A stretch of 64,000 nucleotides of DNA from Pelecanus crispus (Eukaryota > Chordata > Aves > Pelecaniformes > Pelecanidae). Each line of letters begins with the position of its first letter. Within the stretch, counting starts at the first letter, position 1. The position numbers and the translations under genes are program-made. This document shows positions 53,503-64,000 of the stretch, in pieces. The notes beneath the pieces are model-generated. The model searched no databases, was not told the origin of the DNA, and saw only the letters and a list, made by a program, of their open reading frames with translations. Location of the stretch: assembly GCF_030463565.1 (NCBI RefSeq), contig NC_134649.1, positions 3,359,501-3,423,500 on the forward strand, read 5' to 3'.

Positions 53503-53516
53503 CCATGCATGCATGG
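53503..53516 (+). promoter_or_regulatory. Palindrome with two overlapping TGCATG motifs
   Basis: CCATGCATGCATGG is a perfect 14-bp palindrome carrying two overlapping copies of TGCATG, the RBFOX binding motif, in the probable 3'UTR of DENND4A. Confidence 0.4.
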
Positions 53517-55724
53517 AAAACGTATTACCACAGCAATCAGAAGGAAGGTATGGTAAACCTCGGTAAAACTCTACTAATGAACACACTGATGTCTCTGTAA
53601 AACACTTCTGTAGAAATCTCTTCTTCCTCTCCTGTTCCCTTCGCTCCCCACTCCCTAGTAGAGAGAAAGCATACTGAAGAGTCCTACAGATTATGTTATG
53701 GAATCAGTACATCTCAGCTGTTGGCATTTGTTAATGTGACCTCATTACAGATGTAATACAAAGCAAATGACAGCCTGCAAGAAGTTCTTCGTAAACATGC
53801 AGTGTTCAGAGTCTTGGTGGATGTGTTTGAAACACACTAAATCTGGCACGTACATAATGCTAATCCAAAGCTTTTAACTAAAGTAGATACAGCAAACTTG
53901 CTACAGGGAATATATAGGGAATGTAACTTATTAGGGCATATTGTGCATAGTTAAATGTACTTGGAATGTTTGGTCTCTATTTCACAGGCAGAACAAATTT
54001 TTATTTTTTTCTGTGGAGAAAAACGCTACGTCAGTCCTTGTGGTGGAGTCATGGCTCTTGACTCATGTTTTCTTGTTCTAGAGATTTAAAAAAAATGTTC
54101 TGTGCTCTCAGTCACATAGCAACTCCTCAGCAGAAGGTAGGCTACAGAGAAAGTATCAGAAGTCTTGTATAGAGGTGGGAAAACAGACATTGAATTGTAT
54201 AAAAAACCCTAAACAAATTAAACTGTGCTTTAACAAATAGTTATCAAATAGTGACAAATAGTTACTTTAAGTAATCCTAATGGTTTTCCAATTCTAATTT
54301 CTTTTAGTTGTTGCTATCATAATACTTCTAAATATTCAGCTGTTACATTAGATTTTATATTTTGGTCTTGCAACCAGCGGGTGTTTTTTAAGATGTCTTT
54401 AGTTTGCAAGTGTAATAATACAGCAATGTTTAGTTAGGCAGAAAGGAGATAAACTTTAAAGCTCACATTTACTTTATTAAATGAAATAGTGAGCCTCTTA
54501 CAGGCTTAAATGAGAAGTAATGCTGCTATGAAGCTCTGTGTAACCTCTTCCCAGACCTCTGTAAAGTAGCAAGAAGGTGCTGCCCTAAGAAAGGATTTAA
54601 AATTTGTAGAGCTGCAGGTATACGCTGATGATAATTGTAAGACGCAGTCTTGTTGGATACAGCTTTCATCGGGTAATACCTCTTCTCTAATTTGCTGCTG
54701 ATTATGTAGCTGACCATTTTGAACATATCCCCCCCAACCCTGAGGTGGAGCTAGCAATGTCACACTTACCAACATTTTTCACATTTTATTTATTTTAACA
54801 GTTTGCGATGCTCTCTTTTGTACTGCCAGGCTTGCAAAGTATTCCTCACGCATGAAATACAGCTACTTTTTTTTTCACCCAGGTAGATGGTAAACAGCGT
54901 ATCAGTGTAGGGTGGATACATACCCCCTTCATTCTTCTGAACTATTGTGAAAAGCACCAGGTTATTTTTTAACATGTTCATTGTAAGTACCTATTAGTGT
55001 GCATGTATGCTCTGCTCTGTACAGTAGGTATACTGTATTTACCAAGTAAAAGTTGCATACAGTAGTTGTGTATATAAACTCATACATGTTTGTCCTGTGT
55101 GTAAGGTAGTGTTCCTAGCTCTTTGCAGTTCTGTTCCCCATATGTCATTTACCACTTGGGGCAGCCACCGTTTTATAGGACCTGCAGGCCATGAAGGAGG
55201 GCAAGTGCTTTTTCCAGAGCTGCTGTGGTGTGTTAGAGGTACTGAGCTATGAAGCAAGCTTCACGCTTCCTATTTTAGCCTGGCAGAAGCACCTGAGCCT
55301 GGTCTCTAACCACCTCTCACTTACTAGGATGTAACACTGCAACTGTGTGTGCTGGCACAGGTGTAGATGCGACGCTTGTAATACGTGGCCCGCTTCCTCC
55401 ATTCTAGTCCCAGCTTAGTTGTAAGTACTTCCAACTGTCTTCAGACTTACAAAGCCAACAAGTTTGCCGCTTCATTCAAGTATCAACAGTCCTGCCGGTA
55501 TTATCGGAAGAGTATATACTGTCCCATGAAAAGGATTGTATATGTAGCCTTCAGACAAACAGTCTTACTGCGTTCTTGTACCCTCAGAGTGGCACTCCTG
55601 AAGCATTGCCAGTGTTTATTTGGGTGTGCTTTTAAATTACTGTATCATGTAGTAGTTCATCAAGTGAAATCATGATACTTAACGAATTGTTTTATGAAGT
55701 CTGTTGCAAGTCAGTCCACTGTAG

Positions 55725-55730
55725 AATAAA
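55725..55730 (+). terminator. DENND4A: Candidate poly(A) signal, internal
   Basis: AATAAA in the DENND4A 3'UTR. A second copy is at 55920-55925. Use would give a 3'UTR of about 2.9-3.1 kb. Confidence 0.4.
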
Positions 55731-56545
55731 ATATAGTTGGAATAATGATACACTTTGTGGGAAATTTTCCTCATTCAAGTCATGATGTTCAAAATGTAGG
55801 TCCTGAGGTGGATAGTTTTTAAGCATCATACAATTCAATGTTGAAACAATTTTCAAATCTCACTGTCCTTTATTAGAAAAGCAATTTGAGTATATTTTCC
55901 AATACCGCAAAGATGGATAAATAAAATATTTGAGACATATTTTCAATTTAAAATTTTGTATGAACTGAATTTTCTCCTTTTGTGTAGTAAATAATGCTTA
56001 TGTCAAAAACCTTAAACAAAGGTTTTACATTTGCAGTGCAATATATATTTTGCTTTGCTTATGGTTCCACTGGAATAATTATTGGAGATGAAATTCTGAA
56101 ATGTGAATAGAAATTGTGCTGTTTCTCTGACACTGCTAACTGTTTCCCATTTTGAGAAGGTTTGCTGTTGGTACAGTTACAGCCTGATGAGTTAGACTTC
56201 CACTGGTGAATTAAATGATTTGTACCCCAAGAAAGAGAAAATTCCTGCATGTAAAATCTTTGTATAACAAATGGGAGATGCAAATAGTAATGAGAGAGGG
56301 GTATTTCTGGATATTATCTCACTGGGATTTAAAAATGGTACTTCGTTAGCCTGCAAGCAGCACTTTTTAAATGAATGGTTGTAGATTTGTAAATATGTAA
56401 TGTTTAAATTTTATTTACCAAAAACCCAGTATGCTGGATGTTTGCTTTGGTTTGTAGTTCCTTTAAAATATGCAAGTCAGTGTTCACAATGTTAAGGTTT
56501 TTTTTTTTTTCTGTCTCACCCAAAAAAGAAGCTTTACAGTGAGTC

Positions 56546-56551
56546 AATAAA
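56546..56551 (+). terminator. DENND4A: Candidate distal poly(A) signal of DENND4A
   Basis: AATAAA followed by a T/G-rich stretch (TTTCTGGTTATTTTCATT), with a CA at 56578-56579 as a plausible cleavage site. Another AATAAA stands at 56664 if transcription runs further. Confidence 0.5.
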
Positions 56552-56568
56552 AAGCTTAAAATCTTTCT

Positions 56569-57858
56569 GGTTATTTTCATTAACGTTTTATTAGATGGAT
56601 TAGAATGACAGAGATGTCTGCAACTCTTAACTACATTGTTTGCTCACATGAGGCATTGGTAACAATAAACCTTTCAGGTTTGTTGATAGTTGATGTTGGT
56701 GGCATTTTTCATAGTGGTTCATAGAAGACAGTGCTAACAACAAGAATTAGTGCTGGATAACATAATCTGTAAATTTCAGAGATTAGTGTGTCAGGATGAG
56801 AACAAAACTCAAGCAGTTGAACTTCGTGCTGTAGTATTTCTGATTCCTGGTTTTAGTTTTTATTAGTGGTAATGTGATATTCTAACCCCAGATCCGTTTA
56901 GTCTTGTTACGGTAAGATGTAAATCCATATGACATCATGCTTGTATGGCTGCACTGACCGTAAGTTTTAGGGATTGTACTGCAAGATGAGATACAGATTT
57001 AAAAGGAGCCGTATGGATAGCTTTCAGGATTGCTCTGCAACAATCAAACCCTGTGTTCTACTGGCAGAAAAAACTTACTGCTTTGCTTTTTCCTTGAACA
57101 CCTTAGGATTACATTTCCCACAGTGTTAAGAGGGCCAGGAAAAAGCATTTCCTCAGAAGTGCATCGCATGTTCTGTGTACGCTTTCCTGGAGGTATGTGT
57201 AGAGTACCAGTTGTGGACGCTTTATATAGTGGCATTCACTGAAAGGATGAAAACTACCTCTGCATCGGGAAGTCATGGCAAACTAGCTGCAGCACAAACC
57301 TCGGGACCCGCTGTGCTCATTGCTTATACGGAATTTGAGGGAGTTTGCTTCCGAGATGCAGATGTGTGTCCGCGCAATGATTTTAAGCAGAGGAGTTACG
57401 TAAAGTCAAGCCATAGACATCCGATTCTGTTCCCACTTGAAGTTCATTGACTTCAGTGAGTTTGAGCCATTTACTAAGTAATTTAGAGTGTGTTCCTGAA
57501 AATACTTCTGTAATGAGTAAATATTCTGTGCTGAAAATTAGCTCCATTAACTTGAGGGTATCAGCCATACTGAAAACTTTATGCACCTGTATCGTATCAG
57601 CCTTTCCATGCATGCCTCAACATGTTTGTTATTTCATATTGGTTGCTTCATTATCTGATCTTTTCTGATTCTAAAGAAAAATGGTAGAGCCTCACATACC
57701 ACTTGAGACTTACTTATTTGTTTTTAGTATGTTAAAGATATTTTTTTTTCTCAGTAAGTCTGTTATAATTCTGGTTGCTTTTTTCAGTAGAACAATTGCT
57801 ACCTGAAACCCCTTTTGATTTTGATGTATGCTTACATACATCCTGAAGTGTCCAAATG
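56569..57858 (-). other. SLC24A1: Probable SLC24A1 3'UTR
   Basis: Sequence after the SLC24A1 stop on the - strand up to the proposed poly(A) site. No further coding frame is recognised. A stretch near 57410-57460 resembles an old interspersed repeat (see findings). Confidence 0.45.
56587..56592 (-). terminator. SLC24A1: Candidate poly(A) signal of SLC24A1
   Basis: TTTATT on the + strand is AATAAA on the - strand, about 1.27 kb past the SLC24A1 stop. It faces the DENND4A signal at 56546 only 36 bp away. Alternatives exist further on, for example near 56410 and 55869. Confidence 0.45.
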
Positions 57859-58108
57859 TCATACAGATACTGGGCAGGATATTATCTTGTCTTCTAACAT
57901 CACGCTGATGATCAAAAACACAAAGTAAAGAGCAAACATAGTGAGCCCCAGTAGTTTGTTCATTTTCCATTTACAGACAGCGATCGAGAGAATCACAAAT
58001 AGGAGCATGAGAAAAAGGAGAACAATTGCACAAAACAAACCATTGCTGCTGACTGCAACTGGACTGAGCCCATTGAAGACAGAATAAAGGAACCAAGGAA
58101 CTGGCAAA
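57859..58108 (-). CDS. SLC24A1: SLC24A1 last coding exon
   Basis: 250 nt including the stop at 57861-57859, with [20 protein letters not shown], two membrane segments ([20 protein letters not shown] and [17 protein letters not shown]) and the terminal [11 protein letters not shown]. The acceptor is TTGCTTGCAG. Confidence 0.96.
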
Positions 58109-61100
58109 CTGCAAGCAAAGGAAAAGTAATTGCAATAAATGTTTTAAGGTAGTTCATTATTCTGCATCATAACTAAGCAATTTCCCCAACCTGTTACAGA
58201 AAAAAAAAAAAAGCATGATTGCATTCAGTATAACTCAGCATAAATCTAAAATTGATGTTGTGCGTGTCAAAAATTGCATTTGGATAATACTTGCACTATC
58301 ATAATGCAATCCAAGAATCTAAAAGGGGTATTAAAATAATACCTATGAATTAAGTGTCTCAGCATGCTATAATAAAGAAGTAAGTCCTGATGCTTTATTG
58401 ATTATACAGGCACAGATACTGAGCCTTGATTGCATAGGATCTGAATGCCTGAGTGACTGGGCGAGTATTTCCTGTAAATCTTTGATGTTAGCCAAAGATT
58501 TCTTGCATTTTTGTCTTAAAGTAGTAATTTTCTGTTGATTCAGAATTAGGTGAAGATAGTGGACTAAGTTACAAAAATCTGTCTTTCCTGGCTGGGTTGG
58601 GTGGGTTGGTTTTTTTGGTTGTTTTTTTTAAAAAAAAAAAACAAAAAACAACAACAAAAAAAAACCTCTAGCTGTTTGCCCAGCTGCCCTTCATTTAATT
58701 ACAGCTAAAATGAAATTAATTAAGACCATGTTTGGAATAAAATCAGCTAGCTTTCTATTTCAGAAGAAATGCATCTTTTAGCATTGAACTAATACTCACC
58801 CAACAGTGATATCAAAGATATTGCTGCCTACGGAACTGGAGACAGCCATGTCACCTAGGCCTTTCCGTGCAACGATGACACTGGTGATAAGGTCAGGGAT
58901 TGATGTTCCTGCTGCCAGGATGGTTAACCCCATAATTTCCTCTGATATCCCAATTGTTTCACCAACCTAATAAACACAAAGAAAGTTGGGTAGGGCTGTT
59001 AGTTTTGGAACATGGAATTTAATTGCTCTGTGCAGTCTTTCAGGTTTTGTGCTGTATATGAGTTAAAAATATTTTAATCCCCTTAAATGTCATAGCCTTT
59101 CTCTGCTTTATAGGATAAAAAGTTACATTTCATGGTGTATGTTGAGCTCAGATTTGCTCTATAGCATGGGGCGTTTACTCACAGTGTTGCCAAGACTAAG
59201 CAAGGTGAAGTCAGGTACAGCGCAGCTCCTCTGTCCTAAGTTCACCTCTTCTGGATGCCTTCTACCTTTACCTCTCCAAATTTAACATCAGCTATGTATG
59301 ATCCGAGAGCTCTGGGAAATGACAGCCTTTGGATTTATGGCTTGATCGACCGTGCTGTGAATGTGTGATACATCACTAAATACAAATTGTGGGTCTGATT
59401 CTACAAGATGCGAAGTATTATTTCCCAGAATACCAGGTGAACATTAAGGCAACAGGAGCTGAGATCATTTAGCAGCTTCCAGAATCAGAACCTGTATCTT
59501 GCTAGAATTTTAATTAGGTAAGGGATAATTATGTTCTGCACAGAAGCATTCATCAATGGAAAGGCAGCAGTATTAAGATAAATCTTGGTGGCACTTTTCC
59601 TTTCACTGATGCACAAATTCCCTCAGAAGCTCTCAAAAAAGAACAACTCTCTGTCAAATCGAAAAGAATGAAATTGAAAATTCCCTTTTGGGTTCTAACA
59701 AAACAAAGTTTCCACTGTTTTGATGGATGACTGCAGCTGTAATTCATCAGATAAAATGCCACAGTGACACTGTTCCCTCTCTGTCTGCTTGTTCTGAAAT
59801 GGTCTTATTTGCAGAAAGAAAATAAGCCCCTCACCTGGTGAGCCCACCACACCATCAGGTAAGAGAATACAGCAATCCAGATGATGGATCCAAAAAACGT
59901 GATGACAAAGAATTTTTTGGAGTCCTGTTAAAATCAAGTTTGAAAAGAAAAACGTGGAGAAGTTTCAGGAAAGTTAACAATCCCCAATGAAAATTATTCA
60001 CCTGAAACACTTCACTGTAATCAATTGCTTTAATATGGACCCTGGTCTCTCCAATTGTGTTTGGGTTTTGTCGGCTTGATTAGATGACCAGTAGTTGCTA
60101 GGCTTTTGTGGTTTATTTAATTAAGTCTCTGGAACTGTGCTATGCTGTCCCACTCCCTGCAGCATTAACAGCACTTCAAGTATGCAATGACTCTGGATGT
60201 GGAAAAATATAACTGGGGACTCCTGCCAAGAGGAAATCTATAGTCCAGTTAATGAATCCAGTAGCAGAAGGGAGAGAGGTTCTTACCGGGTTTCTAACAT
60301 CAGGCAGAGTGCTCCAGAGAGGGAAGACAATGGGAAAAAGGAAAAGGTAAATCGCTTGTTTTTTCCTAGTTTCTGGCCATTCAAGAGATAAGGGCTCATC
60401 GTTTTCATCATCATCTGTGCTGTCATCATCGCTGCCTTCCTCACTCTCAGAGCTGCTGTCTGAAGAGGTATCGCTGTCTGAAGAGGGCTGTAGATCAGAA
60501 AAAGAGGAAAAAAAAGAAAAGCCAATATGTTTTAACACTCTCAAGGAGCTGCACAGCATTTGTTCACCAGGGCCTTGCCTTGGCAGAGGTCACGTTTGTA
60601 ACGTGGCTGAGGGCAGCCACAGCCCACATCTTGCTATTGTGGGACAAAATCCAGGCATACCCTGTCTCAGTGCCTGTGTGTTTTGTTAATTAATTTGTAC
60701 CGGTTAACTAGAACCAACTTTTAGATGGGGTTTTGACACAAATGAAACATTTACTGTCTCTTTGAAAACCCTTCCTCATCAGAACAGCCAAGTTACGTGA
60801 ATCGAAAGGAGGGATTAGGGAAACAAAATAGAAACACGCACTGCCGAACACAGGACAGGCACCTACTCCTGTCTTTCCCTATGTCGGAGTAGCCCTCTGA
60901 CCTCGGAAGAGTCATTGAGGCGAAAATACTACACGGTATCAGTTGGTGTCATATTTTGGACCTGATTTGTGTTTGTAAGTCGAAACATTTCAGCTAACAC
61001 CGTAATGTATCTCATCACTACACGCACGGTCTGTTTATAGTGGCCAGTTGTGGGAAATGGGTTGGGTCCTATCCCAAAAGCTCCAGAGAGGGAAGAAGGA

Positions 61101-63174
61101 AAGTACATGTGACATTTGGTCTGGACCGAGCGCTTATTGCCTATGATACTTATTTCATATACCTGTCCATCTTGCGGTGCGTCTGCCTTCCGTTTGTCTT
61201 TGCTGGGTTCAGAATCGCTGGCGGGAGTTACCTGAACGGTGCTTGGTGCCTTCTTTTCCTCTTCTGCTAAAAGTGATAAGAAGGAACATTGGTTTCAGCC
61301 ATGTTAGCGTCAGGTAGTCGCCTTCCCCTTGATCAGCAGCGAGGTTTGAGCTTCCTGCAAAATTGTGTGGCATGTCTTAAATGCAGTCGGATTGCTTAGG
61401 TTTTCTGTTTGTCCCCTCTGTCTTCTGTGGATTGCGGTTAATAAAAGCTGGGCAGAACCTGGCCCACCTGGCATAGAATGATACCTTGATGCTCCTATGA
61501 CCTTCTGTCAGGAACTGCTGGAAGTGGCACATGCATAACAACAGGGAAACACTAATCATCTGATCTGCAGCTGATGAGTGTTTCTTGGTCTCAGTCTGGA
61601 TTCTGAAGATCTTATTAAAGCCATCCTTAAAAGCCAGAAAGGATGTAAAGCTTTGCTTCCTTTTTTTTTTTTTCTTTTTTTTTCTAGTAGAGCATGGCAT
61701 TCTCCAGGGAGCTGATATTCTTTGAGGCTTCTGAGAAATGACTGTTAGGTGCTGCCAGACTTTAATCCCTAATCATTTGGTAGGCATTCAAATGCAAATA
61801 GGAAAGTGCTGACACATACAAGGAAATAACTGCAACGTCCTCTGTGCTGTTCCTGTGTTAACCTGCGTAGCCAAGAGGAACGCAGAGACCTCCGTACAGA
61901 ATAGCGCAGAAATACGGGTAACACAGAGCAGAGGTGCGAGCAAGTGCCTGGTGCTCTGCTCCATCACAACAAGGGCCCTTTTCACACTGCTGCAATTTAG
62001 GTTAAGGGATCCCCTCCATATAGCCAAGCCTGTCAAGTCAGTGGGATCGTGTTATCCCATGAACTGTACCGGGATGGGGTATCTTACCCTGAACTGGGTA
62101 AGCTGATCCAGTACAGTGCCTCGCAACTGCACCAGGGAGCAACTCTAGAGGGGAGATTTTTAGAAACATACATTTTCAGTGAGTGCCACTCGGGATAATG
62201 CTTCTTTCGGACCTGTGCACAGCTCTATGCACCAACAAAGTTTGTGGAATGTGTCACAGGGTGAAAATTCATAGTTCAGTGAAGACAAAGTGGTGTCGAT
62301 AACTCGCACCGAGAATTTACTTGTTTCTTAAGCAGTATTTTCCTCAAGTTTGGTCTCATTCGCATAGGTGAGGCTCAGTGTTGTGAGGTACTTCGGTGAC
62401 TGCTGTCCCGCAGCAGGGTGCTTGTGGAGGTGGGACCTTCCACACAAAAGTTTGCTTGATTTTCAAAATCTCCAGCCTCACTGACAGCACAGACCGGTGC
62501 TATAGCACAGGCTAGCTGCTGCCTCTGAATCAGCTCAGAAAGCCTGTGTATCAGTGGCGACAGGAAAAAAAAAAAAGCAGAAAACTATTAACAAGGAGGA
62601 TGCACAGCCCTTTAGAATTGTTATAGACAAAGTTTGTGCACTTTTTCCTCTGTGGAGGAATCTTTCATGCTCTTCTGCAAGTCTGCCAAATTTCCAAGCT
62701 AAACCAAAGGTCCTTTGTTTTAAGGAACACCTCATTTGCAGGGTCTACCAAAGATCAGCAGCATAGCAGCACCCAGCTACTGTCTGTAATGGTCTGATTT
62801 CCCCTCTTCCACCTTTCTGGTTGCAATTTACGCTACATCCTTGTAGCACTTTGTGTTTGGATGCTATCTCACTAACCACTCCTAGACTCCTGTGGGGATG
62901 GCTCTTAGTGCCCGCTATCAGCATATATCGATTGAATTCTGCTGCATTATTATAGCAGCTACCTGTGACCAGTAATAACAGAAAATTTGGGTTAGACCAC
63001 AGCGTTTCTTTGCCAGCCTTTGGGTGTTGAGTGCTGGGAAGGCGAGGGATTGCAGTGCAAAACAAGACAAACAGCACTGACTCTTCTTGCACTCACCTTC
63101 TGGTTTTGATCCTTGAGTCTCTACTTTGGCCTTGGCTATGTTGCTCAGGATGTTAACCCTGTCTTTAAATTTTG
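57859..63174 (-). CDS. SLC24A1: SLC24A1 (NCKX1), Na+/Ca2+-K+ exchanger, C-terminal half, 5' part outside the window
   Basis: NCKX1 sits in the rod outer segment membrane and exports one Ca2+ and one K+ for four Na+ entering. Six - strand exons (63097-63174, 61163-61266, 60287-60487, 59835-59924, 58800-58966, 57859-58108) join in phase to about 295 residues ending CPVSV. They hold the end of the cytosolic loop, an acidic Ser/Asp cluster, [20 protein letters not shown] with the next membrane segment, DSKKFFV to YLMVWWAHQ, the second alpha repeat with [17 protein letters not shown] and [13 protein letters not shown], and two terminal membrane segments. In the repeat, Asp in IPDLIT and Asp in NIFDI match the NCKX residues for Ca2+ binding and K+ dependence (NCX proteins have Asn at the latter). 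The end matches SLC24A1 better than SLC24A2. The N-terminal exons, including alpha-1, lie beyond 64000. Confidence 0.94.
58594..58666 (+). repeat. G-runs followed by a T/A inverted repeat
   Basis: GGGTTGGGTGGGTTGG (58594-58609) is followed by T-rich and then A-rich stretches ending AAACC, which pair with the opening GGTTT. On the SLC24A1 sense strand this is C-rich. It is a low-complexity stretch in an intron. Confidence 0.6.
58800..58966 (-). CDS. SLC24A1: SLC24A1 exon: alpha-2 repeat
   Basis: 167 nt, with [39 protein letters not shown] and [17 protein letters not shown]. This is the ion-binding alpha-2 repeat with both key Asp residues kept. The acceptor TTTATTAG has a weak pyrimidine tract; the donor is GTGAGT. 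Confidence 0.97.
59835..59924 (-). CDS. SLC24A1: SLC24A1 exon: membrane segment before alpha-2
   Basis: 90 nt, phase 0 at both ends, with [20 protein letters not shown] and [10 protein letters not shown]. The acceptor is TTTTAACAG and the donor GTGAGG. Confidence 0.95.
60287..60487 (-). CDS. SLC24A1: SLC24A1 exon: acidic cluster and next membrane segment
   Basis: 201 nt, phase 0 at both ends. The first half is Ser/Asp-rich ([20 protein letters not shown]), then [20 protein letters not shown] and the hydrophobic [17 protein letters not shown]. The mammalian gene has a Glu-rich stretch at this place. The acceptor is ATCTACAG and the donor GTAAGA. Confidence 0.94.
61163..61266 (-). CDS. SLC24A1: SLC24A1 loop exon with tandem acceptor
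   Basis: 104 nt, with [20 protein letters not shown] and [14 protein letters not shown]. The acceptor reads TTTTAGCAG, so splicing may use either AG, 3 nt apart, changing one residue. The donor is GTATAT. Cytosolic loop, poorly conserved. Confidence 0.82.
63097..63174 (-). CDS. SLC24A1: SLC24A1 loop exon (first in the window)
   Basis: 78 nt: two bases of a split codon, then [20 protein letters not shown] and GSKPE. The acceptor is ATCCACAG and the donor GTGAGT on the - strand. It is part of the large cytosolic loop; the [10 protein letters not shown] block is conserved in NCKX1 as I recall it. Confidence 0.85.
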
Positions 63175-64000
63175 CTGTGGATGAGAAGGATGCATTCGTC
63201 AACAGCTGCCAGCTTGCAAAGCCCCCTTTACCTGCCTCCCCCCAACACACACGCGCCCTCTCGCCCCTTTCCTCATGCATGGCTTGCAGTCAACACCAAC
63301 TCATGAGTTGCCTTTCTGGCTGCGGCCCTGGGTTTTGGCTGCTGCTAGTTGATCGTAGCTGTTCTATTTAAATGCTTAGTACTAGGGCAATGATGCCAGC
63401 AATTTAACATGTAACCAATACTTCCATGTTTCAAAGAGACTCTAGAGGGAAGAGAAACCCTTTCCAGTTCAGTAATACAGGGGATATGTGTACTTCATAG
63501 GAAGCAAATGCAGAAAGAACAGAAGAGGAGTTTTGATGCAATACCATTTTGTTCCCAAAGGGCTGCTGATTTTTTTTTTTAGGCTAGATTATGTCCAAGC
63601 TAAAAATGACACCTTCCTTCTGCCATGTGGCTGTTGAAGAGGCTTTACTGTGTTGCTTGCAGCCTGGCGACCTGATGGTAAGGAAAAATAAAAACCTTTT
63701 ACGTTCCAGTTATCTGGAAAATGATTGATTTCTCTAACTATATGTGAGTGTCTCCTCTGCTGGAGTTGATCTAAATTCCTGGTATCCAGGTTCAACATGG
63801 TCCAGGCAACCCAAGAGATCATCTTCACCACTGCAGTGTCCAGTACTATATTTCTGGGACTTCTGAGACTTCTTCCACTGCAAACCGTGCTCTGCTCAAG
63901 CTGAGCGGCTTTATTATTGTTTTATAGTGCACTGCGAATCTGTGTGTGTCTCCATAGCTAGGTGTTGTGCTCAAATTTCTTAACTCCTACTCTCATTGAA
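63175..64000 (-). other. SLC24A1: SLC24A1 intron, running off the window
   Basis: No exon or known element is recognised here on either strand. The - strand open frame at 63589-63831 has no splice context and no similarity I know. The next upstream SLC24A1 exon should lie beyond 64000. Confidence 0.6.

Larger units (their letters stand above)
52849..56578 (+). other. DENND4A: Probable DENND4A 3'UTR
   Basis: From the stop codon to the AATAAA at 56546 no coding frame of interest is seen. The region is AT-rich with short A and T runs. Pumilio-type motifs TGTATATA (55069-55076) and TGTAAATA (56388-56395) and two overlapping TGCATG motifs (53506-53515) are present. Earlier AATAAA signals at 55725 and 55920 would give shorter forms. 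The 3' end is inferred, not shown. Confidence 0.55.
58109..63096 (-). other. SLC24A1: SLC24A1 introns in the window
   Basis: Five introns: 58109-58799, 58967-59834, 59925-60286, 60488-61162 and 61267-63096. The first holds a G-run and T/A inverted repeat (58594-58666). The last has A/T runs at 61662-61683 and 62564-62575. I recognise no other element; open frames inside them look like chance. Confidence 0.75.

Noticed and set aside
57030..57450. Overlapping open frames on both strands after the two genes
   Set aside because: They lie in the 3'UTR region, overlap each other, and show no protein similarity I know.
60176..60559. Whole 127-codon - strand frame as one exon
   Set aside because: Only 60287-60487 is exon; both ends have splice sites, and the flanking residues do not match SLC24A1.
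62745..63280. Two - strand frames of 115 and 120 codons
   Set aside because: One covers the 78-nt SLC24A1 exon only in part and in the wrong extent; the rest is intron without conserved residues.

Overview
This is vertebrate nuclear DNA, most likely from a bird. It is AT-rich, its genes are split into many small exons with GT-AG introns, and it carries CR1 LINE fragments with the typical CR1 3' end plus one old MIR-like SINE. No bacterial, viral or CRISPR features were seen. Two protein-coding genes lie tail to tail, an order I recall from the mammalian DENND4A/SLC24A1 locus.

Positions 1-13713 look like intron: AT-rich, no CpG island, no recognised gene, one C/A-rich low-complexity tract, and one exon-like antisense segment at about 12.0 kb. 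From 13736 to 52848 on the + strand lies DENND4A, a DENN-domain Rab10 exchange factor. I could assemble 30 coding exons whose splice phases all agree and which give one 5637-nt reading frame (1878 residues). MABP, uDENN, cDENN and dDENN regions are followed by a PPR-like motif, a long acidic and Ser-rich linker in one 1.1-kb exon, a cysteine cluster, and a conserved C-terminus. The promoter and first non-coding exon(s) are outside the window.

From 52849 to about 56.58 kb is the probable DENND4A 3'UTR. Two convergent poly(A) signals lie about 40 bp apart there. On the - strand, six exons from 63174 down to 57859 encode the C-terminal half (about 295 residues) of SLC24A1, the rod photoreceptor Na+/Ca2+-K+ exchanger NCKX1: the end of the cytosolic loop, the second alpha repeat and the last membrane segments. 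Its 5' exons lie beyond 64000.

The two genes have unrelated jobs (Rab activation in membrane traffic; calcium extrusion in photoreceptors), so their link is positional. I found no novel multi-gene system. The points most worth checking are: a phase-compatible 27-nt microexon in DENND4A with a G-quadruplex motif downstream; a GC-AG intron; a nested hairpin in a 5-kb intron; the almost overlapping convergent 3' ends; and an overlapping upstream ATG 7 nt before the DENND4A start.
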